Part shown: positions 7,462 to 15,650 of the stretch, piece after piece
Position numbering within the stretch: the stretch's first letter is position 1
Layout of the letters: each line of letters begins with the position of its first letter
From: Candidatus Bathyarchaeota archaeon JdFR-07
GTDB lineage: Archaea > Thermoproteota > Bathyarchaeia > Bathyarchaeales > Bathycorpusculaceae
Assembly (NCBI GenBank): GCA_002010975.1
Contig: MTLU01000031.1
Span: forward strand, 1-33,770
Direction: 5' to 3'
DNA: 33,770 bases
Notes under the pieces: generated by a model
Told to the model about the DNA's origin: nothing
The model's input: only the letters and a program-made list of their open reading frames with translations
Database searches by the model: none
Position numbers and translations under genes: made by a program

Positions 7462-8169
7462 GTGGAAAATGTGCGGGTTGTTGCAGCGGACTCTTCAGCA
7501 GCTATACTTAACGATATGTTTGAACCTATCTCAATTGTTTCAGCAGCAGCAGTGCTTGTGTCTCCTCCTTACAGAGAACCAAATACACATTTGGCTGAAC
7601 CCATTTTCATTAACGCAGCAAATGGACACGAAGCTGTAGTGCACGAAGCTGAACTTTGCAGAGAATTATTAACTAAAGTTAAGGCCGATATTGTGCATCT
7701 AGATATGTCTTTAGGAGCAATTCCACTGGAACAGCTTTCTCCAATTCAGTTTTCCAATATGAAGATTTCCAGTAGTGCAAAACGACATCTTCTCAAGATT
7801 CTACCAAAATTGAGGAAAATTGCAGGTGAAATTGCCCAAAGATATAGAATTGAGGTTTTAGCCATTGGTAAGGAAAGCGTTCCAGTAAGAGTAGCAGAGT
7901 TAACAGCGGGAGCTCATGCCATCTTATACACCTGTGAAAAAGCTATAAAAGATAAAAAAACAACAATACTGGGCCTACCTCTAAAATGCCAGCCGAAAAT
8001 AATTGACACGAAAATTTATCTGCAATCGCTTATGGCTGCAGAACACGACATAAGAGGTTATGCTGAAGACAGCCACGGTCTTTTGGAAAAGGTTAATATC
8101 ACAGAAATGTTAAACCCATCGGCAAGAGGCTTCAGAGCCTTAAAAATAAAGGTTAAAAGAGGTAGATAA
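7462..8169 (+). CDS. Conserved archaeal protein, probably DUF4152
   Basis: 235 residues from a GTG at 7462 preceded by AAAG. I recognise it as an archaea-specific uncharacterised family, probably DUF4152, but am not certain. Visible blocks: an N-terminal beta-strand with acidic residue and small loop (VVAADSSAAIL), a VHLDMSLGAIPLEQLSP motif, VLAIGKESVPVRVAELTAG, and a C-terminal NPSARGFRALKIKVKR. The first and third blocks hint at an RNase H-like or nuclease-type alpha/beta fold (inference). No membrane segment or signal peptide. It is directly followed by the SpoIIM-like gene with no gap, so the two are likely coupled. Confidence 0.6.
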   Translation: MENVRVVAADSSAAILNDMFEPISIVSAAAVLVSPPYREPNTHLAEPIFINAANGHEAVVHEAELCRELLTKVKADIVHLDMSLGAIPLEQLSPIQFSNMKISSSAKRHLLKILPKLRKIAGEIAQRYRIEVLAIGKESVPVRVAELTAGAHAILYTCEKAIKDKKTTILGLPLKCQPKIIDTKIYLQSLMAAEHDIRGYAEDSHGLLEKVNITEMLNPSARGFRALKIKVKRGR

Positions 8170-8727
8170 TTGATTTTTAGTAAATATTGGAAAAGCTTTC
8201 CCACGAGAACCAAGCGATTGTTAACAATTTTAATTTTCTTTTTCATATCGTTCCTTATAACAGCTACAGGCGTATTAACACCTTTATCTCAAGAAGAAGC
8301 TAAAGCAATAAGCAAAGAGCTTAATCAAAGACGAGAATCCATAAAAGAAATGGACTTTTTTCAAAGCACTTCATCCATTTTTGGAAACAACTTTATGATT
8401 TGCTTGTTATCCTTCACGCCTATTGCTGGTCTTGTTTTTGGTTTTTTTGTACTCTATAGCACGGGAATTGTGATAGCTGCAGACAGCATCGCCTTAGGTT
8501 TTCCACCTTTTCTCGGACTCATTTCTCTTTTTTTTCTGCCCATCGCTTGGATGGAGTTTTTGGCATATTCAATAGCTTTCGCTGAAAGTGCTTGGCTAAC
8601 ATGGTCCATAATTAAAGGAAAGGGCAAAAATGAGCTTGCAAAAACTTGCATTTTTATTGCAATTTCTGCTATAGTTTTGCTTGCAGCCGCGTTTATTGAA
8701 ACTCTTTTGATTCAAATTATTTTGTAA
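8170..8727 (+). CDS. SpoIIM-like (DUF95) integral membrane protein
   Basis: 185 residues. It begins with a TTG immediately after the preceding stop, and the last codons of the previous gene supply a GAGGTAG ribosome binding site. There are about four or five hydrophobic segments: residues 17-37, 73-105, 112-133 and 155-185. The second carries the FGNNFMICLLSFTPIAGLVFG pattern, typical of the Stage II sporulation protein M family, which is widespread in archaea and not related to sporulation there. The molecular role is unknown; some relatives sit with ABC-type or membrane-remodelling genes. The last 11 bp overlap tail-to-tail with nadC. Confidence 0.78.
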   Translation: MIFSKYWKSFPTRTKRLLTILIFFFISFLITATGVLTPLSQEEAKAISKELNQRRESIKEMDFFQSTSSIFGNNFMICLLSFTPIAGLVFGFFVLYSTGIVIAADSIALGFPPFLGLISLFFLPIAWMEFLAYSIAFAESAWLTWSIIKGKGKNELAKTCIFIAISAIVLLAAAFIETLLIQIIL

Positions 8728-9571
8728 TTTCTAAGCTAATGTCAAGAGCCTTAGCACTATGAGTTATTTCCCCTAAGCTTATGATGTCGACTCCTGTTGA
8801 GGCGTATTGAAGAAAGTTCTCTTTTGTTATACCGCCACTGGCCTCCAACAAAACTTTTTCACGAAGATGCATCTTTTTAAGTAGTCTAATCGCTTTTTCT
8901 ATTTTCTTTAGAGAAAAATTATCAAACATAATTATATCAACTCCAGCTTTCGCTGCATCAATCACGTCTTCAACTTCCGTTATTTCAACCTCAATTCTCT
9001 GGCTGAAAGAAACGTTACTTTTAGCCACCTCTACAGCTTTTTTTAGATTTCCTGCAATCTTTATGTGATTGTCCTTTATCAAAACCATATTATCTAAATG
9101 TAGTCTATGGGTGTCCCCCCCTCCTACCAAAACAGCCTTTTTATCAAAATATAGTAGCCCAGGAGCAGTTTTTCTTGTACATGCAACCTTTGTTTCTAGT
9201 CTATTTTTCCGAATTTCTTCTACCAGTTTTCTTGTAACTGTAGCTATTCCACTCATTCGTGAAATAATATTAAGAAGTGTTCGCTCTGCTGAAAGTATAG
9301 TTCGAGTTTTTCCGGATATTTTAAGCAAAACTTGTAAACTGCTTATTTTTTGTCCATCTTTAACCAATGCTTGAGTTTTTAGCCCTAAACTTTCTGACAA
9401 GATAGTCGCTTCTTCAATTCCGCAAACAACTCCAGAGTCTTTTGCTATCACCTTTGCTTCTGTAACGCTTTCTTCTGGAACAATTATGGAGGTTGTTATG
9501 TCGCCTTGTCCTAGATCTTCAGCAAGTATTCTAAGCAATTTTTCTTCCAAAATTTTGTGTGGTAGGAACAT
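8717..9571 (-). CDS. nadC: Nicotinate-nucleotide pyrophosphorylase (quinolinate phosphoribosyltransferase)
   Basis: 284 residues, the usual length. It converts quinolinate and PRPP to nicotinate mononucleotide, CO2 and PPi in de novo NAD synthesis. Motifs: an N-terminal EDLGQGDITTSIIVPEE, the helical ILSAERTLLNIISRMSGIAT, the active-site block TRKTAPGLLYFDKKAVLVGGGDTHR, then LIKDNHI, the acidic VEVE strand, IIMFDNFS, and a closing LEASGGIT barrel strand. All look intact. NMN adenylyltransferase lies about 3.3 kb away; no NadA or NadB is in the window. It is the last gene of a minus-strand run after the glycosyltransferase, with a 37-bp gap. Confidence 0.95.
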   Translation of the reverse strand: MFLPHKILEEKLLRILAEDLGQGDITTSIIVPEESVTEAKVIAKDSGVVCGIEEATILSESLGLKTQALVKDGQKISSLQVLLKISGKTRTILSAERTLLNIISRMSGIATVTRKLVEEIRKNRLETKVACTRKTAPGLLYFDKKAVLVGGGDTHRLHLDNMVLIKDNHIKIAGNLKKAVEVAKSNVSFSQRIEVEITEVEDVIDAAKAGVDIIMFDNFSLKKIEKAIRLLKKMHLREKVLLEASGGITKENFLQYASTGVDIISLGEITHSAKALDISLEITK

Positions 9572-9608
9572 GTTTTAATCTTTTAACGAATAGACTTAAA
9601 ATACTTGT

Positions 9609-10784
9609 TTACTTGTTTACCATGGCAACTATTGTTTCCACAACTGTTCTTAAACCATCGTATTTTAAAACTTCCCTTTGAATCTCTCTAAGCCTTTTTT
9701 GAACCGTTGCTTTAAGCATATGTCTAACATTCTTCAGAAGTCTTTCCTTATTCAACTTTTCTTGTGGAATAATTTTTGCAATGCCCAAATCATCTGCTTG
9801 CTTTGCATTGCTCAATTGTTCTGTATGATTTGGCGTAGGTACAAGAATCATTGGTTTACCGTAACATAAGCATTGTGTTAAGGTTCCATGTCCAGCGCGT
9901 CCTATAACTAGATCGCAAGTTTTGAGGTATTCAAACCTGTTTGGAATCCATTTGTAAATTGTCACATTTTTGTAGCGTGCTGGGTTACTGTCCGCATTAG
10001 GATAGCCTAAGGACATAACAATTTCATAATCTTCTGGAAACCCCAATAATATCTTCCTCAAAATTCCTATCAAAAAGGCTTTTTCTCTAACAGGACCACT
10101 TAACGATACAAAAATTACTGGTTTTTCCTTTGGTAGCTGTAGTTTTTTTCGCAGTACTTTTTCATCAGGTAAATGTTCTGGTCTAGTAGGCAGGATTGGC
10201 CCGATCAGTTTCACTCTTTTTTTGTATGATTTTGGAATGTTTAGGTTTCCAGCGCATATGGTGTAAGGTTTTGGCAAGTCTGGTATTAAGAGCATGTTTC
10301 CGCTTGTCCACATTTTTCCAATGAGGGCTAACGTTACAGAATCGGCGAATCTGGCTAAACGCAGGAACCGTCTTCTTCGAGGTATTATCACTTGAAACTG
10401 GTTTAAAATGCAAATTCTCGGTATTCTCAGAATTCTTGCAGCCAGTAAAGGCGAAATGCGAGAGTCGGAAACAACAACATCTGGATTAAATTTTTCAATG
10501 CTTTCTATTTCTGCATTGATCTGCTCTAAAAGGGTGAAAGAAGCTAAAAATGGTCCTGGATTTACTGCTGTTTGTCTAAAGTCTATGGTTCCATCCGGTT
10601 TAACCTGAAAGCCTATTGGCGGAGCCTTTACAAGGGGGAGCTTTTCTTTTTGTAGATAGCTTATGCCTTCGCGATAAGTAGAAAAAAGTACTTGCGCTTT
10701 TCTTTCCAAAAGTTTCTTTGCTATAGGAATACATCTTCCCACGTGACCTAAACCAATGCCACAAGGAGCAAAATAAACACGCAT
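9609..10784 (-). CDS. Glycosyltransferase of the MurG / UDP-glycosyltransferase type (GT-B fold)
   Basis: 391 residues. The N-terminal half starts with the acceptor-domain strand and glycine loop YFAPCGIGLGHVGRCIPIAKKL (MurG-like GxGxGH). The C-terminal half has VIFVSLSGP, then IGRAGHGTLTQCLCYGKPMILVPTPNHTEQ (about residues 296-325), the sugar-nucleotide binding block of GT28/GT1 enzymes. No transmembrane segment is obvious; such enzymes often bind membranes peripherally. Donor and acceptor cannot be read from the sequence; archaeal glycolipid or glycan synthesis is the general expectation. It starts 4 bp after the AMMECR1 gene ends, so they are probably cotranscribed. Confidence 0.82.
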   Translation of the reverse strand: MRVYFAPCGIGLGHVGRCIPIAKKLLERKAQVLFSTYREGISYLQKEKLPLVKAPPIGFQVKPDGTIDFRQTAVNPGPFLASFTLLEQINAEIESIEKFNPDVVVSDSRISPLLAARILRIPRICILNQFQVIIPRRRRFLRLARFADSVTLALIGKMWTSGNMLLIPDLPKPYTICAGNLNIPKSYKKRVKLIGPILPTRPEHLPDEKVLRKKLQLPKEKPVIFVSLSGPVREKAFLIGILRKILLGFPEDYEIVMSLGYPNADSNPARYKNVTIYKWIPNRFEYLKTCDLVIGRAGHGTLTQCLCYGKPMILVPTPNHTEQLSNAKQADDLGIAKIIPQEKLNKERLLKNVRHMLKATVQKRLREIQREVLKYDGLRTVVETIVAMVNK

Positions 10785-10788
10785 AAAA

Positions 10789-11415
10789 TCATTTCCAGCC
10801 GAGAAACTTCCGCCTGATTTTGCCTTTAGGATTTTCTTCTTCGAAAATTATAGCTTGAAACTTGTAGATTTTGGTGTTATTTAACAACCAGCAATCGGGA
10901 GGCAAACCGGCTTTAAGGCAGCATTGGCAGAGGAACTCCTCTGTATCCCAATTCCATTCTACTGGTACTTGAGGGAGAAGTAATCCTTTGAATCCGCCCC
11001 TCTCAACAATTAATCCATCTTGTCCAATCCTAATTTCTTTAGGGTATTCATTTGGTTTTTTGACCTTTATGATTTGAGGAGGAGTAAGGACACTTATTTC
11101 AAAAACTACTTTGTTAAGTTCTTCCAGCAATAAAGGCTGAAAGCGCGGATCTTGGGTGGCCGAGCTTATAGCAGAATCGATAATTGCTTCAACAAGAGGA
11201 GTTGTAGGGTAAGGAGAGCCTATGCATCCTCGTAGTTCTCTTTCTTTGTCATGTACCTTGTTTATTGTAACAAATACCCCACAAGGTTGAAAAAGCTTCT
11301 CATCAATTTTTTCGCATATTTCTAATTTTTTCCCCTTTTTTAAATATTCTTCGACGGCTTTGCGGGCGAGTTTAACTAGAAATGTTCCTTCTTTTAATGT
11401 TAGATCGAAAGGCAC
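10789..11415 (-). CDS. AMMECR1-domain protein
   Basis: 208 residues, a stand-alone AMMECR1 domain. The family hallmark LRGCIG is at residues 61-66, followed by the conserved alpha segment AISSATQDPRFQPLLLEEL and a VEISVLTPP-type strand (here FEISVLTPP). Later blocks GFKGLLLPQVPVEWNWDTEEFLCQCCLKAGLPPDCW match the C-terminal half of the family. Many archaea fuse or pair this domain with Memo and a radical SAM protein; neither is visible here. The biochemical role is still unclear; the invariant Cys suggests a redox or RNA/nucleotide modification role (inference). Located between psmB and the glycosyltransferase gene. Confidence 0.9.
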   Translation of the reverse strand: MPFDLTLKEGTFLVKLARKAVEEYLKKGKKLEICEKIDEKLFQPCGVFVTINKVHDKERELRGCIGSPYPTTPLVEAIIDSAISSATQDPRFQPLLLEELNKVVFEISVLTPPQIIKVKKPNEYPKEIRIGQDGLIVERGGFKGLLLPQVPVEWNWDTEEFLCQCCLKAGLPPDCWLLNNTKIYKFQAIIFEEENPKGKIRRKFLGWK

Positions 11416-11478
11416 TTTATACTTTCACCTTCAATTATAGACACTGGTGTTTTTGTAAGAATGCTTCCTGGTTTCAGA

Positions 11479-12096
11479 TTAAAATTTTATTGATTCTTCT
11501 TGCGTGCCCTCTTTAGTTATCAAAAGAAAGTCTATTCCGTCTCCGCTCATAATGTCCCGGCTTATAGCAGACTTTACGGATCTTATAACGAGATCTTTTG
11601 CTTCGTCTAATGTTAGGCTTGTCCTGTATCCTTCTTCAAGAACCCCCATGGCAATTTCAGTGCCTGACCCTACTACTGCATATTTGTCAGGTATCACTGA
11701 GCCAAGAATGTCCAAAACATAAAGTGCAGCTCCCTCATCATCTATTCCGCCGACAATGGTTTGCGTAATTAATGGAGCCAACCTTCTGGCGAAGAGAAGA
11801 TTTGACATAAGTTTAGCTGCTGATTTTACAGATATGGGCCTTCCTACATCTAAGTTAAATAGGTTAGCATAAGCTTCAACTTCTCTTACAAGAATTTGCA
11901 TATCGGAGACTAATCCTGCACACGCAGCTCCTATGTGATCTGTTATTTTGAAAACTTTTTTCCCGCCTTTACTAACAACAAGATAGCCAAAAGAAACTCT
12001 TTTCTCAGATGCTAAAATCACACCCTCAGGGAAAGTTACTCCAACGGTCGTAGCACCTGGAATCCAAAGATGTTGAAACTGTGCATCCCTTTCCAT
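11479..12096 (-). CDS. psmB: Proteasome beta subunit, apparently non-catalytic (Thr1 replaced by Ala)
   Basis: 205 residues, 20S proteasome beta fold. After a short propeptide-like segment the sequence reads IPGATTVGV. In active subunits a Gly precedes the catalytic Thr1 in the series T-T-T-V-G; aligning on VG (positions 4 and 5) puts Ala15 at position 1. Other active-site positions are kept: E31 (position 17 in SEKR) and K47 (position 33). The SGDGID and VGSGTEIAMGVLE blocks are typical. It probably forms beta rings with a second, catalytic beta subunit outside this window, as in crenarchaeal two-beta proteasomes. ATG start with an AAAGGTGA ribosome binding site. Processing at G14 is not expected. 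Confidence 0.88.
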   Translation of the reverse strand: MERDAQFQHLWIPGATTVGVTFPEGVILASEKRVSFGYLVVSKGGKKVFKITDHIGAACAGLVSDMQILVREVEAYANLFNLDVGRPISVKSAAKLMSNLLFARRLAPLITQTIVGGIDDEGAALYVLDILGSVIPDKYAVVGSGTEIAMGVLEEGYRTSLTLDEAKDLVIRSVKSAISRDIMSGDGIDFLLITKEGTQEESIKF

Positions 12097-12261
12097 GCCT
12101 GTTCACCTTTCTCGTTGATATGCACGGGACACACTATTAAACTTAATGTCTTCTAACCTATAGATAATAATCATGCGAATTACTTTCCAATTTTCAAATC
12201 TAACCACAGAGCTAAATAGGTTTGAGACATTCTATTTAAGCTTCAAAGGAAGAGTAAGTAC

Positions 12262-12858
12262 ATGATATCTCTCCATATTAAAAAAGCTGAAGACATTTGG
12301 ATTGGAGTTGCTTATGAAGGGAAAAAAATTTTTGCAACGACGTTTGCATTTACTGAGACCCATGCTTTGCGACGTTTATTGCATAACATTCCTTTCAATG
12401 TTCCCTTTCAGAAGGCTGAAGCGCCTTCTAATTTTGCTGCACTTGTTACTGATTCAATAAAAGGTATCTACGAGGGAAAAGGTCTCCACAACAATTTTTC
12501 TTTAGCTACTGAGTATTTGAGACCATATGCTAGGAAAATAATCGAAGTAGTCACATTTATCCCAGTGGGATATGTGTCTTCTTACGGGTGCATAGCCAAA
12601 GCTGCAGGTGGAAGCCCAAGAGCAGTAGGACGTGTTATGGCTACAAATCCTTTTGCACCTATTGTTCCATGTCATCGAGTTGTAAATTCTGACTTTACTT
12701 TAGGAGGTTATGGCGGTGGCTTACATGCAAAATTGGAGATTTTAAGCAGAGAAAAAAGAGGATATTCTTCTGAAAAAGAAATTAGTGTAAATGACGATAA
12801 ATTGCGCGTCTTTCCAGTTGAGATTGTCTTCAGAAAATTGAAAAAGAGTAAATGTTAA
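12262..12858 (+). CDS. ogt: O6-alkylguanine-DNA alkyltransferase (methylated-DNA-protein cysteine methyltransferase)
   Basis: 198 residues. The acceptor motif PCHRVV contains Cys137. Just before it is the DNA-binding helix-turn-helix with the Arg finger in PRAVGRVMATNPFAPI, and after it GGYGGGLHAKLEIL. The N-terminal half (residues 1-80) is a poorly conserved alpha/beta domain, as usual. It removes alkyl groups from O6 of guanine in a suicide reaction. The C-terminus is about 30 residues longer than compact family members and is basic. ATG start; a TATA-like TCTATTTAAG lies about 22-30 bases upstream (12232-12241), suggesting a nearly leaderless transcript. Divergent from psmB, upstream of nadM. 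Confidence 0.93.
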   Translation: MISLHIKKAEDIWIGVAYEGKKIFATTFAFTETHALRRLLHNIPFNVPFQKAEAPSNFAALVTDSIKGIYEGKGLHNNFSLATEYLRPYARKIIEVVTFIPVGYVSSYGCIAKAAGGSPRAVGRVMATNPFAPIVPCHRVVNSDFTLGGYGGGLHAKLEILSREKRGYSSEKEISVNDDKLRVFPVEIVFRKLKKSKC

Positions 12859-12900
12859 TTCACTGATATTTGTTAACTTGTATTAAAAGGGATGTGTCGC

Positions 12901-13425
12901 ATGGTTAGACGTGGTCTTTACATTGGGCGTTTTCAACCATTTCATCTGGGTCATTTAGGGGCTATAAAAGATATTTTGAGAGAAGTAGATGAGCTTGTCA
13001 TTGTTATTGGCAGTGCCCAATACAGTCATCGCCTTAATAACCCTTTTACAGCAGGAGAGAGAATGGTCATGATTAGGAGGGCTTTAGAGGAAGCTGGATT
13101 GGCTTACACGCGTTTTTGGGTGGTTCCCGTGCCTGATGTTCACTTGCATATGTTGTGGGTTTCCGCTGTAGAAGGTTACACTCCTAACTTTGATGTTGTA
13201 TACTCTAATGAACCTCTAACACGGCGACTTTTTATCGAAGCAGGCTATGAAGTTAAGGCTATTCGTTTTCATGAAAGAAAGCTTTACTCTTCTACAGAGA
13301 TTAGGAAACGGATGCTGGAGGACAAAAGCTGGGAGGAACTTGTTCCTAAAAGTGTAGCTGCGTTCATAAAAGAGGTTGATGGTGTTAATCGACTTCAGGA
13401 TTTGAACAAGAGCGATAAATTGTAA
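12901..13425 (+). CDS. nadM: Nicotinamide-nucleotide adenylyltransferase, archaeal type
   Basis: About 174 residues. It makes NAD from NMN and ATP. The nucleotidyltransferase signature GRFQPFHLGHLGAI (HxGH) is at the N-terminus, followed by VIGSAQYSHRLNNPFTAGERMVMI and the C-terminal YSSTEIRKRM (ISSTxIR-type ATP-binding motif). The length matches archaeal NMNAT. The frame opens at an ATG at 12892, but I prefer the ATG at 12901: the family starts close to the RGxxxGRFQP strand, and AAAAGGG is well spaced only from the second ATG. Its last 41 bp overlap tail-to-tail with the SAM hydroxide adenosyltransferase gene on the other strand. Confidence 0.93.
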   Translation: MVRRGLYIGRFQPFHLGHLGAIKDILREVDELVIVIGSAQYSHRLNNPFTAGERMVMIRRALEEAGLAYTRFWVVPVPDVHLHMLWVSAVEGYTPNFDVVYSNEPLTRRLFIEAGYEVKAIRFHERKLYSSTEIRKRMLEDKSWEELVPKSVAAFIKEVDGVNRLQDLNKSDKL

Positions 13426-14194
13426 TCTTGTCGCCAGCTTTTACACTAAACTCTTCTGAGGCATTACCCTGATTTATGGAGATTTCCAGGAAATCGTGAC
13501 TCCCAATTATCGCCAACGGTTCTCCAGGTTTGACATCCGCATAAGACGCACAAACCTTCATCTTCATTTGTCTATCTTTAAGTTCCATACAAACTACATC
13601 TCCAATCTTTAACAATTCTTTTCCACGAAAATTAGTGATAATATTTCCAAAACCATCAACATGAAGAATTTCGCCCACAACCTTGTTTTTACGTCTGAGA
13701 ATTTTCGCGAATTCTGGGATAGTAAATTCATGGATTTCTGGTCCAAACTCTGATAATTCTACTCCTTTTGCCAAGTGTGCAGCTGCAGGAGCGAATATGT
13801 CTCTGCCATGAAATGTATTTGAAACTCTGGGCAACATGAGTTTTCGATTTGAGATTTCATAAATGCTTGTAATACCTTGTTTTCTTGCAGCCAAAATAAG
13901 AACACCGTTGTCTGGTCCAATGTAATAGGCCTTTTTTGTCTTAATGATTATTGGCTTTCTTTTTGTTCCTACCCCTGGATCGACCACAACGACATGAATT
14001 GTGTCTTTCGGAAAGTACGGTGCTGCAGAAGCTAACACATAACCGCCCATTTTTACGTTGAATTTCTCTATCTCATGGGTTAGATCGACAATTCTTACGT
14101 CTGGCTTTATATTCAAAATCACAGCTTTCATTTCTGCAACATATGGATCCTTTAAGCCAAAATCTGTGGTCAGAGTTATTATAGGATTTTTCAT
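13385..14194 (-). CDS. SAM hydroxide adenosyltransferase (DUF62, chlorinase/fluorinase superfamily)
   Basis: 269 residues from the preferred ATG at 14194 (the frame is open to 14248, which would overlap the upstream gene). N-terminal domain: ITLTTDFGLKDPYVAEMK, IVDLTHEI, then HVVVVDPGVGTKRKPI with the Asp and Arg of the water-activating triad, YIGPDNGVL, and FHGRDIFAPAAAHLAKG supplying the His. C-terminal domain: HVDGFGNIITN, then a small beta-barrel. Family members hydrolyse S-adenosylmethionine to adenosine and methionine; halogenases differ by a halide-binding loop that I cannot assign here. The physiological role in archaea is unclear. It overlaps nadM at its 3' end and follows a membrane protein gene by 10 bp. 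Confidence 0.88.
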   Translation of the reverse strand: MKNPIITLTTDFGLKDPYVAEMKAVILNIKPDVRIVDLTHEIEKFNVKMGGYVLASAAPYFPKDTIHVVVVDPGVGTKRKPIIIKTKKAYYIGPDNGVLILAARKQGITSIYEISNRKLMLPRVSNTFHGRDIFAPAAAHLAKGVELSEFGPEIHEFTIPEFAKILRRKNKVVGEILHVDGFGNIITNFRGKELLKIGDVVCMELKDRQMKMKVCASYADVKPGEPLAIIGSHDFLEISINQGNASEEFSVKAGDKITIYRSCSNPEVD

Positions 14195-14204
14195 ATGCTT
14201 TGAA

Positions 14205-14741
14205 TTAATGTTTCTGCTCTTGTATTTTTTGCTCTTCTGCTTTTGCACTCTCTATGTATGCTGCAGTTACTTTTTGAAGCTGCTCTTCTTTTTTACGCTT
14301 TTTTCTAGATCGTATGTCTATTATAAGCATGAGAATATATGGTATTAGCAAATATCCCGTTGCGATGAATGGATTATGAAAAAGCGTAGCTATAGTAAAC
14401 ATATGGTTGTTTATTGTTCCCTTATATATTAGTAATGTATCTTGAATAAGAAACGCTATAAAAGTTAATATTAGACATACAAAGAACTGGACAAGCACGC
14501 TTCTTTCTTTTCCAAGAATCACAGATGGAATGGCCGAGGATAGAACAAAAACCCATGCAAAGGCATATATGAACACAAGGACGTTCACTTTCGAAGATAG
14601 CCAAATAGCTCCCGAGGGCCAAAAAAGGCCAATGTAGGAAATGACAGATACAACAGCTACCTGTGTGAAAAGCTGATAGCTAACCATCAAAATCCAAGCA
14701 ACTGAAATGTATAGAGGAGTTGCTATGGCTGCCTTTCCCAA
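14205..14741 (-). CDS. Hypothetical membrane protein with about four transmembrane helices
   Basis: 178 residues, not recognised. Hydrophobic segments at about 8-45 (possibly two helices), 51-75, 83-106 and 121-142 are followed by a highly basic patch (RSRKKRKK) and a charged tail rich in Lys, Glu and Gln (residues 143-178), which should be cytoplasmic and helical. No catalytic motif seen. The start ATG at 14741 is conventional. It ends 10 bp before the preferred start of the SAM hydroxide adenosyltransferase gene, so both are probably on one transcript; whether this reflects shared function is not known. Confidence 0.65.
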   Translation of the reverse strand: MGKAAIATPLYISVAWILMVSYQLFTQVAVVSVISYIGLFWPSGAIWLSSKVNVLVFIYAFAWVFVLSSAIPSVILGKERSVLVQFFVCLILTFIAFLIQDTLLIYKGTINNHMFTIATLFHNPFIATGYLLIPYILMLIIDIRSRKKRKKEEQLQKVTAAYIESAKAEEQKIQEQKH

Positions 14742-14873
14742 ACTAAATACCTCTTATACTAAAGAATAAGGAATCTCATATCTTAAGTTTTACGCTACTC
14801 TGCTTTATTCCAAACCAATACCAAACACGCTAAAAATAAGGAAAGGCTTATTCGTTAAGGATGCTCATCCTGT

Positions 14874-15650
14874 TTGAACATACAAAGGATGCTTGATATG
14901 CTAGAAAAGACAACAAATGAAAAACAAACCACTAAAAACATTGCTTTAACAGCATGCTTCACAGCACTATATGTAATTTTATCTTTTATACCCCTATCGC
15001 AAATAATAGGTTGGATGGGAAAAACCATCACTGCAGCAACAATTCTTGCACCCATCATAGGTATAATAATTGGACCATATCTTGGTTTACTTTCTTCTTT
15101 TTCCGGTGGAATTTTGGCACTTTTATTTAACCTTTCTTTTTCTCTGCCGAGCCTAGTGGCAGGGGGTGTCGCTTCATTGTTTGGTGGTTGGCTTTCTAAT
15201 GGAGAACGTGGTCTTTGCATATTCACATATTTTTCACTACTATTCTTCTTTGGTTTTTATCCCTTTGTGGGTCCTGTTTGGCTTTATCCTCCTTTAATGT
15301 GGTTTCAAATAATTGGCTTTCTGATCCTAATTTCACCTTTGCAGTCCAAGGCTTTGAGAAATCTACGCTCTAAAAATAACGCCAATTTGACCGCTACTTT
15401 TTTCCTACTTCTCCTTGTTTCAACTTTGGCAGGTCAGATTGCTGGATCTTTAGCTTTTGAAGTTATTTCTTGGCCCGTTTTTATAGCAGATATAACCGCA
15501 TGGAAAGCTGCGTGGCAATTATTAACTTACATATATCCAGCTGAACGCCTAATCATAGCGCTGTCCGCTACTTTTCTTTGTGTACCTATTCATAAGGTTC
15601 TGCAGAACGCTAATTTGCTTAAGAAGAAAACGAATAATCGTCTCCTCTAA
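14874..15650 (+). CDS. Putative ECF-type transporter substrate-binding (S) component
   Basis: 258 residues with about six transmembrane helices. After a polar N-terminus the first helix reads IALTACFTALYVILSFIPL, followed by a small-residue-rich GPYLGLLSSFSGGILALLF segment. That order (Ala-Leu-rich helix 1, GxxxG-rich loop and helix) is typical of energy-coupling-factor S components for vitamins or metals. The substrate cannot be named. No ECF ATPase or T component is in the window, so it would use a shared module elsewhere. The frame opens at TTG 14874; ATGs at 14889 and 14898 are alternatives. Its 3' end overlaps cofE by 32 bp on the other strand. Confidence 0.58.
   Translation: MNIQRMLDMLEKTTNEKQTTKNIALTACFTALYVILSFIPLSQIIGWMGKTITAATILAPIIGIIIGPYLGLLSSFSGGILALLFNLSFSLPSLVAGGVASLFGGWLSNGERGLCIFTYFSLLFFFGFYPFVGPVWLYPPLMWFQIIGFLILISPLQSKALRNLRSKNNANLTATFFLLLLVSTLAGQIAGSLAFEVISWPVFIADITAWKAAWQLLTYIYPAERLIIALSATFLCVPIHKVLQNANLLKKKTNNRLL

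Noticed and set aside
7462-8169. Assignment to a defined nuclease function
   Set aside because: The strand/acidic-loop pattern only hints at an RNase H-like fold; no complete catalytic set is visible.
14859-14870. GGATGCTCATCC palindrome before the ECF-S gene
   Set aside because: Only a 5-bp stem with a two-base loop; could easily be chance and has no supporting context.
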